Assembly (NCBI GenBank): GCA_947625285.1
Contig: CANQNS010000010.1
Location: 1-63,992, forward strand
From: an uncultured Oscillospiraceae bacterium
GTDB taxonomy: Bacteria > Bacillota > Clostridia > Oscillospirales > Oscillospiraceae
DNA length: 63,992 bases
Reading direction: 5' to 3'
Below are positions 34,452-45,000 of this stretch, in pieces; the first letter of the stretch is position 1, and the number at the start of each line of letters is the position of its first letter. The notes under the pieces were generated by a model, which ran no database searches, was not told where the DNA came from, and saw only the letters and a list, made by a program, of their open reading frames with translations. Made by a program: the position numbers and the translations under genes.

Positions 34452-34886
34452 ATGAAGAGATTGAAAGAGCTGTACTTTAAATACCGGGAGCCGGTGGACT
34501 ACCTGTTCTTCGGCGGCCTCACCACCGCCGTCAACTGGCTCGCCTACGCGCTGAGCGTGGGGGTCCTGGGCCTGTCCGTCACGGCGGGCAACATATTCAG
34601 CTGGGTCTGCGCCGTGGCGTTCGCCTTCGTCACAAACAAGCTGTGGGTGTTCCGGTCCAAGAGCTGGGCCTGGCCCCAGTGGGGGAAGGAGGCCGCCGCC
34701 TTTGTGGGCGGGCGGGTCTTCTCCGGGCTGGTGGAGCTGGCGGGACTGCCCCTGCTCATGAAGCTTGGCCTGGATCAGACCCTGTTCGGCGTGGAGGGCT
34801 TCGTGGCAAAGATCGCCATCAGCGTGGTGGTCATCATCCTCAACTACTTCCTCAGCAAGTTCCTGGCCTTCCGCAAGCCGAAATGA
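34452..34886 (+). CDS. GtrA-family membrane protein
   Basis: 144 residues, four membrane helices. GtrA signature: YLFFGGLTTAVNWLAYAL, NIFSWVCAVAFAFVTNKLWVF, and the C-terminal ILNYFLSKFLAFRK. GtrA proteins are thought to help move polyprenyl-phosphate sugars across the membrane or to partner with DPM-like synthases. No GtrB-like synthase is adjacent; two GT-C/GtrII-type proteins elsewhere in the window (32088-34010 and 50151-51743) could use such lipid-linked sugars. Confidence 0.92.
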   Translation: MKRLKELYFKYREPVDYLFFGGLTTAVNWLAYALSVGVLGLSVTAGNIFSWVCAVAFAFVTNKLWVFRSKSWAWPQWGKEAAAFVGGRVFSGLVELAGLPLLMKLGLDQTLFGVEGFVAKIAISVVVIILNYFLSKFLAFRKPK

Positions 34887-34892
34887 CCCTGA

Positions 34893-34947
34893 AAAACGAC
34901 GCGCCGCCGGGACCGTTCTGGTCCCGGCGGCGCCGTTTTCTCTTTTT
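34893..34947. terminator. bidirectional terminator
   Basis: A 14-bp perfect stem (34901-34914 with 34920-34933, GCGCCGCCGGGACC and complement) with T-rich sequence to the right (TTTTCTCTTTTTT) and an A-run to the left (AAAAA at 34892-34896). It separates the convergent gtrA and coiled-coil genes. Confidence 0.9.
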
Positions 34948-35451
34948 TCAGTTCCCGTCCGGCCCCGCGTCCTCCGGCTTGGGAGGCTCGGCGGGCGTTT
35001 CGGGCTCGGCGGGCGTTTCGGGCTCCGCCTGCGTCTCCGGCTCGGCGGGCTCCTCCACGGTGATCTCCACCTCCACGTCCGCCTGGGCGGCCGTCTCGTC
35101 CACCACGGAGGCGAAATCCGCCTCCTCGGCCTCCGGGCCGATCTCCGCCTTCAGAGCGGCGATCTCCTGCTCCATCCTGGCGATGGCGTCTTTCGCCACG
35201 CCGATCTCCTGGCAGGCCTGGGCCAGCTCCGCCGCCGGCGCGTCGGCATGGGCCTCATAGTACAGCCGGCCGATCTCCGCGTAGGCCTTCTTGATGGTAT
35301 CCTTCTGGGCGGAGATGTCCATGTTCAGCTTGGCGATGCGGCTGACCTGCTTGGTCTTGACGGCGGCCACATCGGCCAGATCCTTCGCTTTCGCGGCGGC
35401 CTTGGAAGCCAACGCCCCCGCCTTGTCCATAAAATCATTGAATCCAGACAC
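34948..35451 (-). CDS. coiled-coil protein with acidic PE-rich tail
   Basis: 167 residues, GTG start with AAAGGAGG eight bases upstream. Residues 1-50 are an Ala/Lys-rich amphipathic helix (AGALASKAAAKAKDLADVAA), and residues ~45-105 are heptad-like (NMDISAQKDTIKKAYAEIG, AIARMEQEIAALKAEI). The last ~45 residues are an acidic ETPAEP repeat encoded by tandem DNA repeats. No signal peptide. Similar short proteins with an N-terminal helical pair and a disordered tail occur in Clostridia without assigned function. Confidence 0.75.
   Translation of the reverse strand: MSGFNDFMDKAGALASKAAAKAKDLADVAAVKTKQVSRIAKLNMDISAQKDTIKKAYAEIGRLYYEAHADAPAAELAQACQEIGVAKDAIARMEQEIAALKAEIGPEAEEADFASVVDETAAQADVEVEITVEEPAEPETQAEPETPAEPETPAEPPKPEDAGPDGN
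34990..35025. repeat. two perfect 18-bp tandem repeats
   Basis: GGCGGGCGTTTCGGGCTC occurs twice head to tail, with a degraded third copy at 35026-35043. In the leftward gene each unit encodes ETPAEP-type residues. Copy number could vary between strains by slippage. Confidence 0.9.
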
Positions 35452-35512
35452 AGTGATTGCCTCCTTTTGATCTAGTCTATTTCATTTATTTTCGTTTACC
35501 ATTGGTACTTTT

Positions 35513-36370
35513 TTATGTCCGGTCCGGCTCCGGGCCCGCGGCGTCCCGCTCCGCCTGTTTTTCGACCCACAGCTTCCGGGGCCCCCGCCGGAGCAGCACC
35601 GCCAGGACCGCCACCGCCAGGACAAAGGTAGCTCCCGCCAGAAGCTGGCTCACCCGGATGCCGGTGCCGCCCAGGTACAGCGAGTCGGTCCGCAGCCCCT
35701 CGATCCAGACCCGGCCCAGGCCGTACCAGGCCACATAGGTGAGAAAATACTGTCCGTCGAACCGCCGCTTCGTCTTTTTCGACAGGATATGCAGGCCGAT
35801 GAAGCCCAGCAGGTTCCAGACCGATTCATACAGAAACGTGGGATGCACGAAAATGGTCTCGCCGTCCAGCGTCAGGCCCATGCGGCAGAAGATATCCGTC
35901 TCCGCCCCGTAGGCCTCCCGGTTGATGAAGTTGCCCCAGCGGCCCACGCTCTGGCCGATGAGAAAGCCGAAGCTCACCGTGTCCAGCAGGGCCAGGGGGC
36001 TGATCCTCTTCACCCGGCACACCGCGAACACCGTGAGCACCGCCGCGATCACCCCGCCGTAGATAGCCAGGCCCCCCTCCCAGATCTTGCACATATCCCA
36101 GAAGGAGTCATAGTGGCCGAAGAAGATCACATAGTAGATCCGTGCCCCGATCACCCCCAGAGGCACGGCGAACAGCAGATTGTCGGTCAGATCGTCCTGG
36201 CTGATGCCAAAACCCTCGCACCGGCGGGAGCAGTAGGCCACCGCCAGCAGGAACCCGCAGGCGATGATGACCCCGTACCAGTAAAAGGTGTGGCCGAAAA
36301 GGGTGAAGGAATTGGCGGGACACACGGACCAGTCCCCCAGCAGGGGAAAGGAGATGGCCGCGCCGCTCAT
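35513..36370 (-). CDS. lgt: prolipoprotein diacylglyceryl transferase
   Basis: 285 residues, seven membrane segments. The Lgt signature GRWGNFINREAYG is present near residue 140, with YGVIIACGF and GQYFLTYVAWYGLGR(V)WIE around it. It transfers diacylglycerol from phosphatidylglycerol to the lipobox cysteine, before LspA cleavage. The start overlaps the yfmH stop by four bases (ATGA), so it is the third gene of a yfmF-yfmH-lgt operon. Confidence 0.97.
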   Translation of the reverse strand: MSGAAISFPLLGDWSVCPANSFTLFGHTFYWYGVIIACGFLLAVAYCSRRCEGFGISQDDLTDNLLFAVPLGVIGARIYYVIFFGHYDSFWDMCKIWEGGLAIYGGVIAAVLTVFAVCRVKRISPLALLDTVSFGFLIGQSVGRWGNFINREAYGAETDIFCRMGLTLDGETIFVHPTFLYESVWNLLGFIGLHILSKKTKRRFDGQYFLTYVAWYGLGRVWIEGLRTDSLYLGGTGIRVSQLLAGATFVLAVAVLAVLLRRGPRKLWVEKQAERDAAGPEPDRT

Positions 36371-37653
36371 GCGCCGGCCTCCCGCCGGGGCAGCACCACC
36401 GACAGGGCCGTCCGCTCCGGCCGGATATGCTCCCGGACCCAGGCGGAGGCGTCCTCACAGGTGATGGCGTTCATGATCTCGAACCCGTCCAGGGTCCGAT
36501 ACCCGGCGAAGCAGCTCTCCGCCAGGCTCACGCCCAGGTTCCGAAAGTCCCCCAGGGCCCGCAGGCTGCTGCCGTAGGATGCCTTTTTCTGCCGCTGGAA
36601 CAGGGCCGGGTCAAAGCCCTCCGCCGCCACCTTTTCCGCCGCCGCCAGCAAAGCGTCCGCCGCGGCGTCCGGGTCCTTGGACTCGCCGCCGAACACCACG
36701 AAGCCCTCCCCGGCCGCATAGTCCGCGCTGCAGCCGAAGGTGCCGTTCAAAAGCCCCCTGCCGTACAGGTCCAGATAGGCCGGCGAGCTGCGGCCGTAGA
36801 GGCACTTCAGCGCCAGCCCCGCCGTGAGACGCTCCCGGTGGCCCGCCGGGCCGTGCCGGTCCTCTCCCAGCTTCAGCCCCGCCATGAACAGCGGCGCGGA
36901 GACCTCCATCCGCCGCTGGTTCCGCTTCCCCACCGGGTCCAGGCCCTCCGCCGGGCCGTAATCCCGCCCGGGCAGGGGCGCGGCCTCCGCCGTCAGCTCC
37001 TCCGCCGCCGTCCGCTCCACCAGCTCCGGGTCCACGTCCCCCACCACGCACAGCGCCATGTTGGAGGGGTGGTAAAAGACCTTGTGGCAGTCGTACAGCA
37101 CCTGGGGGGTGATGAGCTGGATGGACTCCACCGTGCCGCCCACGTCGTCCCGCAGGGGGCTGTGGGCGAACAGCAGCCGCATCAGCTCCATATACACCGC
37201 GTTGTCCGGGTCGTCCTCGTACATACGCAGCTCCTGGCCGATGATGCCCCGCTCCTTGTCCACGCTCTGCTGGGTGTAGTAGGGCACGGACACGAAGCGC
37301 AGCAGGGTCCGCAGGTCCTCCTCGAACCGCTGGGTGCAGGAGAAATAGTAGGCCGTCATGGTCTCGGAGGTGAAGGCGTTGGCGTTGGCCCCCGCCGCGT
37401 CCAGGATCATGAGGGCGTTGCCGCCGTCGGGGGTGTCGAACATCTTGTGCTCCAGATAGTGGGCCACCCCGGCGGGGGTGTCCTTCCGCTCCCCGTTCAG
37501 GGTGAAACGGCGGTCCGCGCCGCCGTAGTTGGTGACGAAGCAGGCAAAGCTCTTGCAGTAGCCGGGCTTGGGCACCACAAAGACGGGCAGGCCGTTGGGA
37601 AGCCTGCTCTCATACAGGGTCTCGCCGATGGCGGCGTAGTCGGTCTTACGCAT
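36367..37653 (-). CDS. M16 zinc peptidase, YfmH type
   Basis: 428 residues from the ATG at 37653 (GGGGAGG six bases upstream; earlier in-frame ATG at 37659 is too close to that site, and the longer frame lies in yfmF). The inverse zincin motif H-x-x-E-H is present as HYLEH in AGVAHYLEHKMF, with the third ligand region further on (ERGIIGQELRMYEDDP). It is the active member of an M16 pair; YfmF/YfmH homologues are known in Bacillus as factors associated with EF-P aminopentanol modification. Overlaps yfmF by 8 bases and lgt by 4. Confidence 0.92.
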   Translation of the reverse strand: MRKTDYAAIGETLYESRLPNGLPVFVVPKPGYCKSFACFVTNYGGADRRFTLNGERKDTPAGVAHYLEHKMFDTPDGGNALMILDAAGANANAFTSETMTAYYFSCTQRFEEDLRTLLRFVSVPYYTQQSVDKERGIIGQELRMYEDDPDNAVYMELMRLLFAHSPLRDDVGGTVESIQLITPQVLYDCHKVFYHPSNMALCVVGDVDPELVERTAAEELTAEAAPLPGRDYGPAEGLDPVGKRNQRRMEVSAPLFMAGLKLGEDRHGPAGHRERLTAGLALKCLYGRSSPAYLDLYGRGLLNGTFGCSADYAAGEGFVVFGGESKDPDAAADALLAAAEKVAAEGFDPALFQRQKKASYGSSLRALGDFRNLGVSLAESCFAGYRTLDGFEIMNAITCEDASAWVREHIRPERTALSVVLPRREAGA

Positions 37654-38947
37654 CTTCATCCTCCCCGGTGCCCCGCAGGAAATACACCGCGTCACACGCG
37701 ATACCGGCGGCGGCGCGGACCACGTCCTCCTTAGTCACATCCTCCACCAGCGCGGCCAGCTCGTCCGGGCCGTACTCCAGCCCCAGCAGGTTCTGCTCCA
37801 GCCAGAAGCTCTCCAGAGCCCCCGCGCTGTCCCCCGCGCTGAGAAGGTCGTTCACCAGCCCCAGCTTGGCCGCGGCCAGCTCCTCGTCGGTGATGTCCCC
37901 CTCCTGCACGGCCCGCAGCTGCCGGCCGATCTCCACCAGGGCCTGGTCGTAGTCCTTCACCTCGATGCCGCTGATCACCGCCATGACGCCCTTCATCAGA
38001 TCCAGGGCGGAGCTGGCGAAATAGCACAGGCTCAGTTTCTCCCGCACGTTCATGAACAGCTTGGAGCTGACGCCCGCGCCGAACACCGCGTTCATCACCC
38101 GCAGCGCGGCCATGTCCGGGTCCTCCATGGCGTCGCCCAGCCGATAACCGATAGCCAGCTTCCCCTGGTTCACGTCCATGTCGTCGGTGAAATACCGGGG
38201 GCCATCCTCCACCGTGTTCATGCGGATGTCGGTGCCCAGGTCCATGTCCAGCTCCCCCCGGGGCAGGGTAGCCAGCGCGTCCCGCACAGCGCGCTCCACC
38301 CGGTCCGGCGACGCGCTGCCGCAGTAGAATATCTCCACAGGCGACGAGGCCAGCAGCTCATGGTACCGGCGGGTCAGGGCCACATAGCCGATGGCCTCCG
38401 CCTCCTCCTCCGTGCCCAGCACGTCCACGGCGTAGTCCTCCGCCGGGCACATCAGCTCCGTGAGCCGATAGCGGCTGTAGGATATCTTGTCGTTGATCCG
38501 GGCCCGGATGTCCTCCAGGAGCTTTTCCTTCTCGCTGTCCACATAGGCGCTCAAAAGCAGGCCGCCCCGGGTCCGGGGCTCCAAAAGGACCTCTCCCAGC
38601 AGGGCCGCCACGTCCTCCAGCAGCCCCTGACCGTCGGGCAGGTATTTTTCATCCACGAAGTCCGCCCAGAAGCCCACGCACTGGATCTCGCCCTTCTTCC
38701 GGGCCACCGGCTCCAGCCGGGCCCCGTAAAGGCCGTCCAGCCGGGCCGCCAGCGCGTCCAGGTCCGGGCTTCGCACCGTGCCCCGGCGCAGCACGCTGGG
38801 GATCAGGGCGTTTTGCGCCGCCGTCTCCCGGCTGAGCCGGGTCAGAAGGCTCACGCTCAAAAGCCCCGTCTTGAATTTGTCCGTCCGCAGGCACGTCAGA
38901 TACGCGCCCGGCAGGATCTCTTTGCGCGTCCGCCGCACCGCTCTCAC
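37646..38947 (-). CDS. M16-like inactive partner, YfmF type
   Basis: 433 residues, GTG start. The fold pattern of M16 is visible (TGLLSVSLLTRLSRETAAQN, GLYGARLEPVARKKGE, and the C-terminal VMNAVFGAGVSSKLFMNVREKLSLCYF), but there is no HxxEH, so it lacks the zinc site and likely forms a heterodimer with the next gene product. The same active/inactive pairing is standard for YfmF/YfmH and for mitochondrial processing peptidase. The ATGCG start of yfmH is inside its last codons. Confidence 0.9.
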   Translation of the reverse strand: MRAVRRTRKEILPGAYLTCLRTDKFKTGLLSVSLLTRLSRETAAQNALIPSVLRRGTVRSPDLDALAARLDGLYGARLEPVARKKGEIQCVGFWADFVDEKYLPDGQGLLEDVAALLGEVLLEPRTRGGLLLSAYVDSEKEKLLEDIRARINDKISYSRYRLTELMCPAEDYAVDVLGTEEEAEAIGYVALTRRYHELLASSPVEIFYCGSASPDRVERAVRDALATLPRGELDMDLGTDIRMNTVEDGPRYFTDDMDVNQGKLAIGYRLGDAMEDPDMAALRVMNAVFGAGVSSKLFMNVREKLSLCYFASSALDLMKGVMAVISGIEVKDYDQALVEIGRQLRAVQEGDITDEELAAAKLGLVNDLLSAGDSAGALESFWLEQNLLGLEYGPDELAALVEDVTKEDVVRAAAGIACDAVYFLRGTGEDEDA

Positions 38948-38979
38948 CCACCGCTTTCTGGTAATATTTCTTTATCCAT

Positions 38980-39008
38980 ATTATAGCACACGCCGCCTGG
39001 TTTGAAAA
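38980..39008 (-). promoter_or_regulatory. promoter of yfmF-yfmH-lgt
   Basis: Minus-strand TGCTATAAT (TATAAT at 38980-38985, extended -10) with -35 TTTTCA at 39003-39008, spacer 17. The GTG start is 32 bases downstream. Confidence 0.75.
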
Positions 39009-39030
39009 TGACATTTCCGTGAATTTTAAA

Positions 39031-39065
39031 GGCCCCGTCCAGCGGTATCGCCGCCGGACCGGGCC
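39031..39065 (-). terminator. terminator after the glucan synthase-like gene
   Basis: A stem of three paired blocks (GGCCC/GGGCC, GTCC/GGAC, GCGG/CCGC) with two single mismatches, followed on the minus strand by TTTAAAATT. The U-tract is imperfect. Confidence 0.65.
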
Positions 39066-39070
39066 CGCCG

Positions 39071-42000
39071 CTATCGGATGATGACGCGGCCGTTTTTGAC
39101 CTTGATATGCCGGCCGCAGACATCGGCCTCGTAGCCGTCCCAGCCGGCGGGCAGATTGGGCCGGACCGTGAGCCGGCCATTCTCCAGCCGGATGCCCAGC
39201 AGGTCCTCCAGCGCCACCCGGAAAAACCACCCCGCCGCGCCGGTGTACCAGCTCCACATGGCCTGGCCGTAGTGGTCCGGGTTGGCGGACACGTCCGCCG
39301 CCAGGACCCAGCTCTCCGCGCCCCACAGGTCCCCGTCGTGCCGGGCCGGCAGCAGGTCCAGCAGCATGGCGGCCCCCAGGTCCGTAAAGCCCTCCCGCAG
39401 CAGGGCCGACGCCAGCCATACCGCGCCGTGGGTGTACTGGCCCCCGTTTTCCCGGAAGCCCGGCCCGCAGGAGCGGATATAGCCGGGGTCCCGGCCGGCG
39501 TCGGCAAAGGGGGGCGTGAACAGCTTCACCAGCCCGTGGGCCCGGTCGTACAGATGGTCCGCGCAGGCCGCCAGAGCCGTGCGGACCCGCTGGGCGTCCG
39601 CCCGGCCGCTGAAGGCCGCCCAGCTCTGGGCGATGGAGTCGATGGCGCAGGCGGCGTCGCCCACCCCGCCCAGGGGCGCGCCGTCGTCCCACCAGCCCCG
39701 CAGGTACCAGCTTCCGTTCCAGCTCCGCTCCGCCGCGGCGGTCAGGGCCTTTGCCGCGTCGGAGAACAGCTTCCCGGCACCGTCCTGCCGTCGGGCCAGC
39801 AAAGCCGCCAGGCGGTCGGCGGTGTGGATGAAGAACCAGGTCAGCCACTGGCTCTCGCCGCCCACCTTGTCCATGCCGTCGTTCCAGTCGCCGGAGCCGG
39901 TCAGCAGCAGCCCGTGCGGCCCCCGGCCCCGGGCCAGAACCCGCTCCGCCGCCCGGCGGGCGTGCTCCAGCACCGTGTCCTCGTCCTGGGAGGCATGGGG
40001 GATGAAATACCTATCCTTCTCCTCCGGGCCCAGGGGCGGCGCCTCCAGCCAGGGGGTCTTCTGGTCGCAGAAGTCCGTGTCCCCGGTCTTTTCCACATAC
40101 TCGCATACCGCCCAAGTCAGCCACAAGAGGTCGTCCGAACACCGGGTCCGGACCCCTCTCGGTCCCGCCGGGGTCTCATGCCACCAGTGGAGCACGTCCC
40201 CCTCCCGGAACTGGCGGGCGCAGCAGGTCAGGATGTGCCGCCGGGCCCGGGCGGGCGCGATCAATATGAGATTCGTCACGTCCTGGAGCTGGTCCCGGAA
40301 GCCATAGGCCCCTCCGGGCTGGTACATACTGGTCCGGCCCATGATCCGGCAGGACAGGGTCTGATAGGCCGCCCAGCCGTTCATCATCCGGTCCAGGTCC
40401 CGGTCCGGGGTGCGGATGTGGACCCGGCCCAGGGTGGCCCGCCAGCCGTCCCGGACCCGGACCAGCTCCTGCGCCGCCCGGTCCGGGTCCGCCAGGGCGC
40501 GCAGGGTCTCCGCGCTCTCAAAGCCGCAGACCAGCACGCTCACGCCGCCGCCTTTCCACAAGGCCCCAAAGCAGGGCCGCAGGCCCGCGCCGGTCCGGCC
40601 GTCCATCCGGCCGGACAGCCAGGCCGTTTCGTCGGCGGTGAAGCCGGACAGCTTTTTACTGCACAGGGCGCGGAACACCTCCCCCGGGTACAGGCCCCGG
40701 GGATTTTCCGCCGTCAGGCACCCCTCGGCCCAGCCGGTGATCACGCAGGGCGCGTCGGCGGCGTCGGCGGCCAGGCGCAGGGGCAGATGCCAGCCGATAT
40801 AGGCGTCGTCGCCCCCCTCGATGAGCATGATCCGGGCCCGATAGCCGTTGGGCACGAAGGCGGTGAGCTTCACGTCCTCATGCTCCCAGCGGGTCCAGCC
40901 GAAGCCGTTGATGACCCGGCAGGGGGCGTCCACGGCGAACAGGCTCCTGCGGCCCTGGGCCGTTACCAGCTCCAGGGTCTCCCCGCCGGAGGTAGCCATG
41001 GGGTCGTTCAGCCAGGGCCCCACCGGGCATTCCCGGGCGTTTTCCAGCCACATGAAGCCTGTGCCGCAGTCGGCGGCCAGGTACCCGAACCGGCCGTTGG
41101 ACAGCACGTTGCACCAGGCCCGGGGCGGCAGGGGCGGGGTCTGGTAGCGGACCGCGCCGCCGGGCAGATGCTCCACCTTCGGGGCCTGCCGGCCCCGGAC
41201 CGGGGCGGGACGCAGCCCCGGCAGGCCAGCGTATTTCCGCTCCTGGACGGGCCTGACTACCACCGCCGCGGCGGCGATGTCCTCCCCGCCGGCGAACCGC
41301 ACGCCGCCCCGAAGGTCCTCGAAAGCCCCCAGGCCGTACTTGTCCAGGTACCGGCGCAGCGCGTCCCGGCGGGGGTGCAGATAGGCCCCCTCCTCCCCGG
41401 TGTCGATCACCAGGTCCGCCCCCACGCCGCAGGCGGTGATGAGGGCGTGACGCTTGATGGTGCGCCGGGCCTCGTCGTCCGGGCCCTCCCGCGCCGGCAC
41501 ATACACGATGGGCAGGTCCCCGGACAGCCCCTTTTTCCAAAGCGCCTCCCGTGTGGAGCCGGGCCGGGCCTCCACCCGGGGCGAGCAGACCGCCCCGCAC
41601 AGCTCGAAGGCCGCCCGTATGCCGTCGGCGGTCATGCCCAGCAGAGAGGCCATGGCGGCCGCCATATCCGCCGCGCCGCCGGTCAGGATGCGCCGGGCGC
41701 CCTCCTCCGCCTCCACGCGGCTGCCGCCGCAGCACAGGGCCAGCACCGCGCACCCGCCCTCCGGCAAAACGGCTGTCACCGCCGCCGGCTCGTTCATCTG
41801 CCAGCCGCCGCCGGCGGCCAGGCGCAGATCCACCGTGGCCGCCAGACACAGCCACGTCTCCGGGAGCCGGTCCCGGGCCAGCCGGCGCACCAGCACCGCG
41901 CCCCGGTGGGCCGTGATCTCCAGCCCCAGCCGCCAGAAGGCCGGGTGGGCCGCGAAATCCTCCTGCCGGGCCAGCACCGGCTCGAACCGCACCGAGAGCT

Positions 42001-45000
42001 TCCCGCCGCTGGGACCGCTGACGCGCCGCAGCTCTCCCCGCTCGCCGCTGGCTACGGCCATGGAGGCGGACGAGACGGCCCCGGACCCGCTCTGCCGGGC
42101 GGTGAAGGTCAGGGTCCCGCTCTCATACCGCCAGGGGAAGAAGGCCGCCTGCCGCCGGGAGGGGGTCAGGGGCAGCCCCTCCACCGCCAGCTCGAACCCA
42201 TCCGGCCGGTACATCAAAAGCCCGCCGCTTTTGGCAAAGCAGCGGCCGTCGTCGCAGGCCAGCAGCGAATACACCCCGTTGGACATGGGGAACCAGGCCG
42301 GGGCCGCCGGCACATGGCCCGGTCCCTCCCACTGGAACGCGGGCAGCTCCTTCCGGCTCTCCGGGGGGCGGGCCAGAGGACTGCGGCTCCGGCGCAGCAC
42401 CGTCCCGCTCAAAGGCACCCGCTCCGCCAGCAGAGGCCGGAACGCCGCCATGGCACGGTCCGCCATGAAGTACCGCCGCAGAACGCCCCCCGCCAGGCAG
42501 TTGGCCGCGGCGCAAAGGCTCATGCCCAGATGGTGGCTCATGAAGCAGGCCACCACCTCGCCCCCCTTGCCAGTCCTTCCAGGGGTCATGTCCAGGGCCT
42601 CGTAGAAGCCGTACCGGCCCCACATGCCCATCCCTTTCAGCCGCCGCAGGTTCTTCACCGCCGCCTTGGGATGCACGCACAGCGCCAGGAAGCTGGCGTA
42701 TGGGGCGATCACCAGCTCCCCGTCCACGTCCCGCCGCAGGGCCAGCGGCCCGGCCCCGTGGGCCTTGTAGCGGTAATCCATCCCCGCGTCCAGGGAGAAG
42801 AACGCGCTCTCCGAGCAGCCCCAGGGGGCCTTGGCCCGGGCGCCTTTCCGCTTTTGGGCATACAGGCAGAACCGGGCCGTCTCCCACAGCATGGACCCGC
42901 CCACCAGGGGCAGGAACAGCTCCGGCATCAGATACTCGAACATGGACCCGGACCAGCTGGCCAGCCCCCGCCAGCCGTCCAGGGCAAGCTGGGCCCGGCT
43001 CAGGCTCTGCCAGTGGCGCACCGGGACCTCCCCCCGGGCGCAGGCCAGATAGCTTGTCAGCCGGGCCTCCGAGGCCATCAGGTCGTAATAGCCGGGACTA
43101 GGCTCGTCCGAGGCCGGGTCCAGACCGATGCGGAAAAGCCGCTTTTTCTCGTCGTACAGCGCGGCCAAGTCCATCCCGTCCGCCAGGGCCCGGGCCCGGT
43201 CCGCGATCTCCGGCCGGCCATGGGCGGCCATGCCGCCCGCCAGGCAGATCAGGCACGCGCACAGGTTGCCGCTGTCCACCGTGGACACATAGGCCGGCTG
43301 CAGGGGCGCGCAGGTGCGGGTATCGTACCAGTTATAGAGATGCCCCTTCCACTTGGGCAGCTTCTCCACCGTGGCAAGGAGCCGGTCCGCCAACGCCGCC
43401 GCGTCGCTCTCCGCCGCCGCGCCCAGCTCTATGGCCGCCAGGGCCGACGCCAGCGCCAGGCCGATGTTGGTGGGACTGGTCCGATGGGCGACCCCCTTGG
43501 GGGGCTGGACCTGGAGATTGTCCGGGGGCAGCCAGTGGTCGGCCCGGGTGCACAGGCCGCTGAAGTAGCCCCAGATGGCCTCGGCGGACTTCATGAGAAA
43601 GGCCCGGTCCGCGTCGGTCAGGTCGTTTTTCGCCCGCAGAGGCAGGCCGGAGGCATAGGCGAACGCCGGCGCCGCCAGCCACACCACCCCGGCGGCCTTC
43701 CCCGCCGGGCCGGGGGCCAGCAGGGCCATGAACGCCCCCAGCGCCACGGAGAACCACATGGCCGCGGGCCGGTCCCGGCCGCTCTCCGTCTGAGCCGCCG
43801 GCACCCACTGGAGCATATTTTTGTGGCTGACCTTCATGCGCCACAGGGCCGTGACCATGGCCGAGGCGCAGGTATAGCCCTCCCAGGGCAGAAAGATCGT
43901 CCGGGCGAAGAACCGGGTCAGGGACCCGCCCGCGCCCCGGAGCACCCCGCTCCGGCAGCGGAACCGGGCGTCGCCCACCCGCACGAAAAGGCCCGCGAAG
44001 GCGTCGTGGACCGCGTCGGAGCCCAGGCATACCAACGCCAGGGCGGCCGCCCACCGCAGGGATGGGACGAACGCCCCCAGCGCCACCGCCAGCAGGGTCG
44101 CCGGGGCCACCAGGCTCCGGCGCAGGCTGTCAAAAAGCCGGAACCGGTCCAACGCCGTCAGATCCTGCCCGGCCTTGCCCAGCCAGGGCAGGTTCTGCCA
44201 GTCGCCCCGGGTCCAGCGATGCAGCCGCCGGAACCAGGCCGCCGCCGTCACCGGGGCACCGTCCGTCAGCTCCACATCGCCCATATAGGCCCCCCGCAGA
44301 TAGGCCCCCTCCAGGGCGTCGTGGCTCAGGACCGTGTCATCCTCGAACCGGCCGTCCAGACAGGCCAGGTACGCCGCCGCGTCCACCACGCCCTTTCCGG
44401 CAAAGCCGCCCCGGTCGAACAGGTCCGTGAACAGCTCCCCCGTAGGCGCGCCGTAGGGGTCCGTGCCCCCCTGGCCCGCCCAGATCCGGGCAAAGTCCGT
44501 GGCCGTGGCCCGGTCCAGCTCCACCGCCATCCGGGGGTGGATGACCCCGTGGCCTTTGACCACCACGCCCTTTTCCACCACCGGCGCGTTCAGCGGGTGC
44601 ATGGCCGCGCCGATGAGCTGCCGGGCCGCCCCCGGCACCAGCCGGGTGTCCCCGTCCAGGCACAGCACGTACCGGGCCCGCAGGTCCTGGACGCTCCCGG
44701 CCAGGCACTTCAGCCGGTTGGGCCGGTCCTGGGTCAGCCGGACCAGCTCCAATATGGCCCCCCGCTTCCGCTCCCAGGGCGCGTATACCTCGTCGGCGTT
44801 GTTCCAGGCCGGGTCACGGGTCAGCAGGAAGAATCCGCCGCCGTATCTCTCGTTCAGCTCGTTCACCGCATCCCGCACCGGGTCCAGCCGGTCCGCCGTC
44901 TCCGGCGGGAACACCGTCCCGTCCGGCAGGTCCGCCAGCAGCGCGAATAAAAGCTGGTCCCCGCAGTCCCGGTTGGCCAGCTTATACTCCTCCAAACGCC

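Noticed and set aside
39107-44950. Very long open frame (1947 codons) antisense to the giant glucan synthase-like gene
   Set aside because: The translation is rich in Pro, Arg, Gly, Gln and His, has no domain pattern, and mirrors the codon bias of the true gene. Open antisense frames are expected at this G+C.
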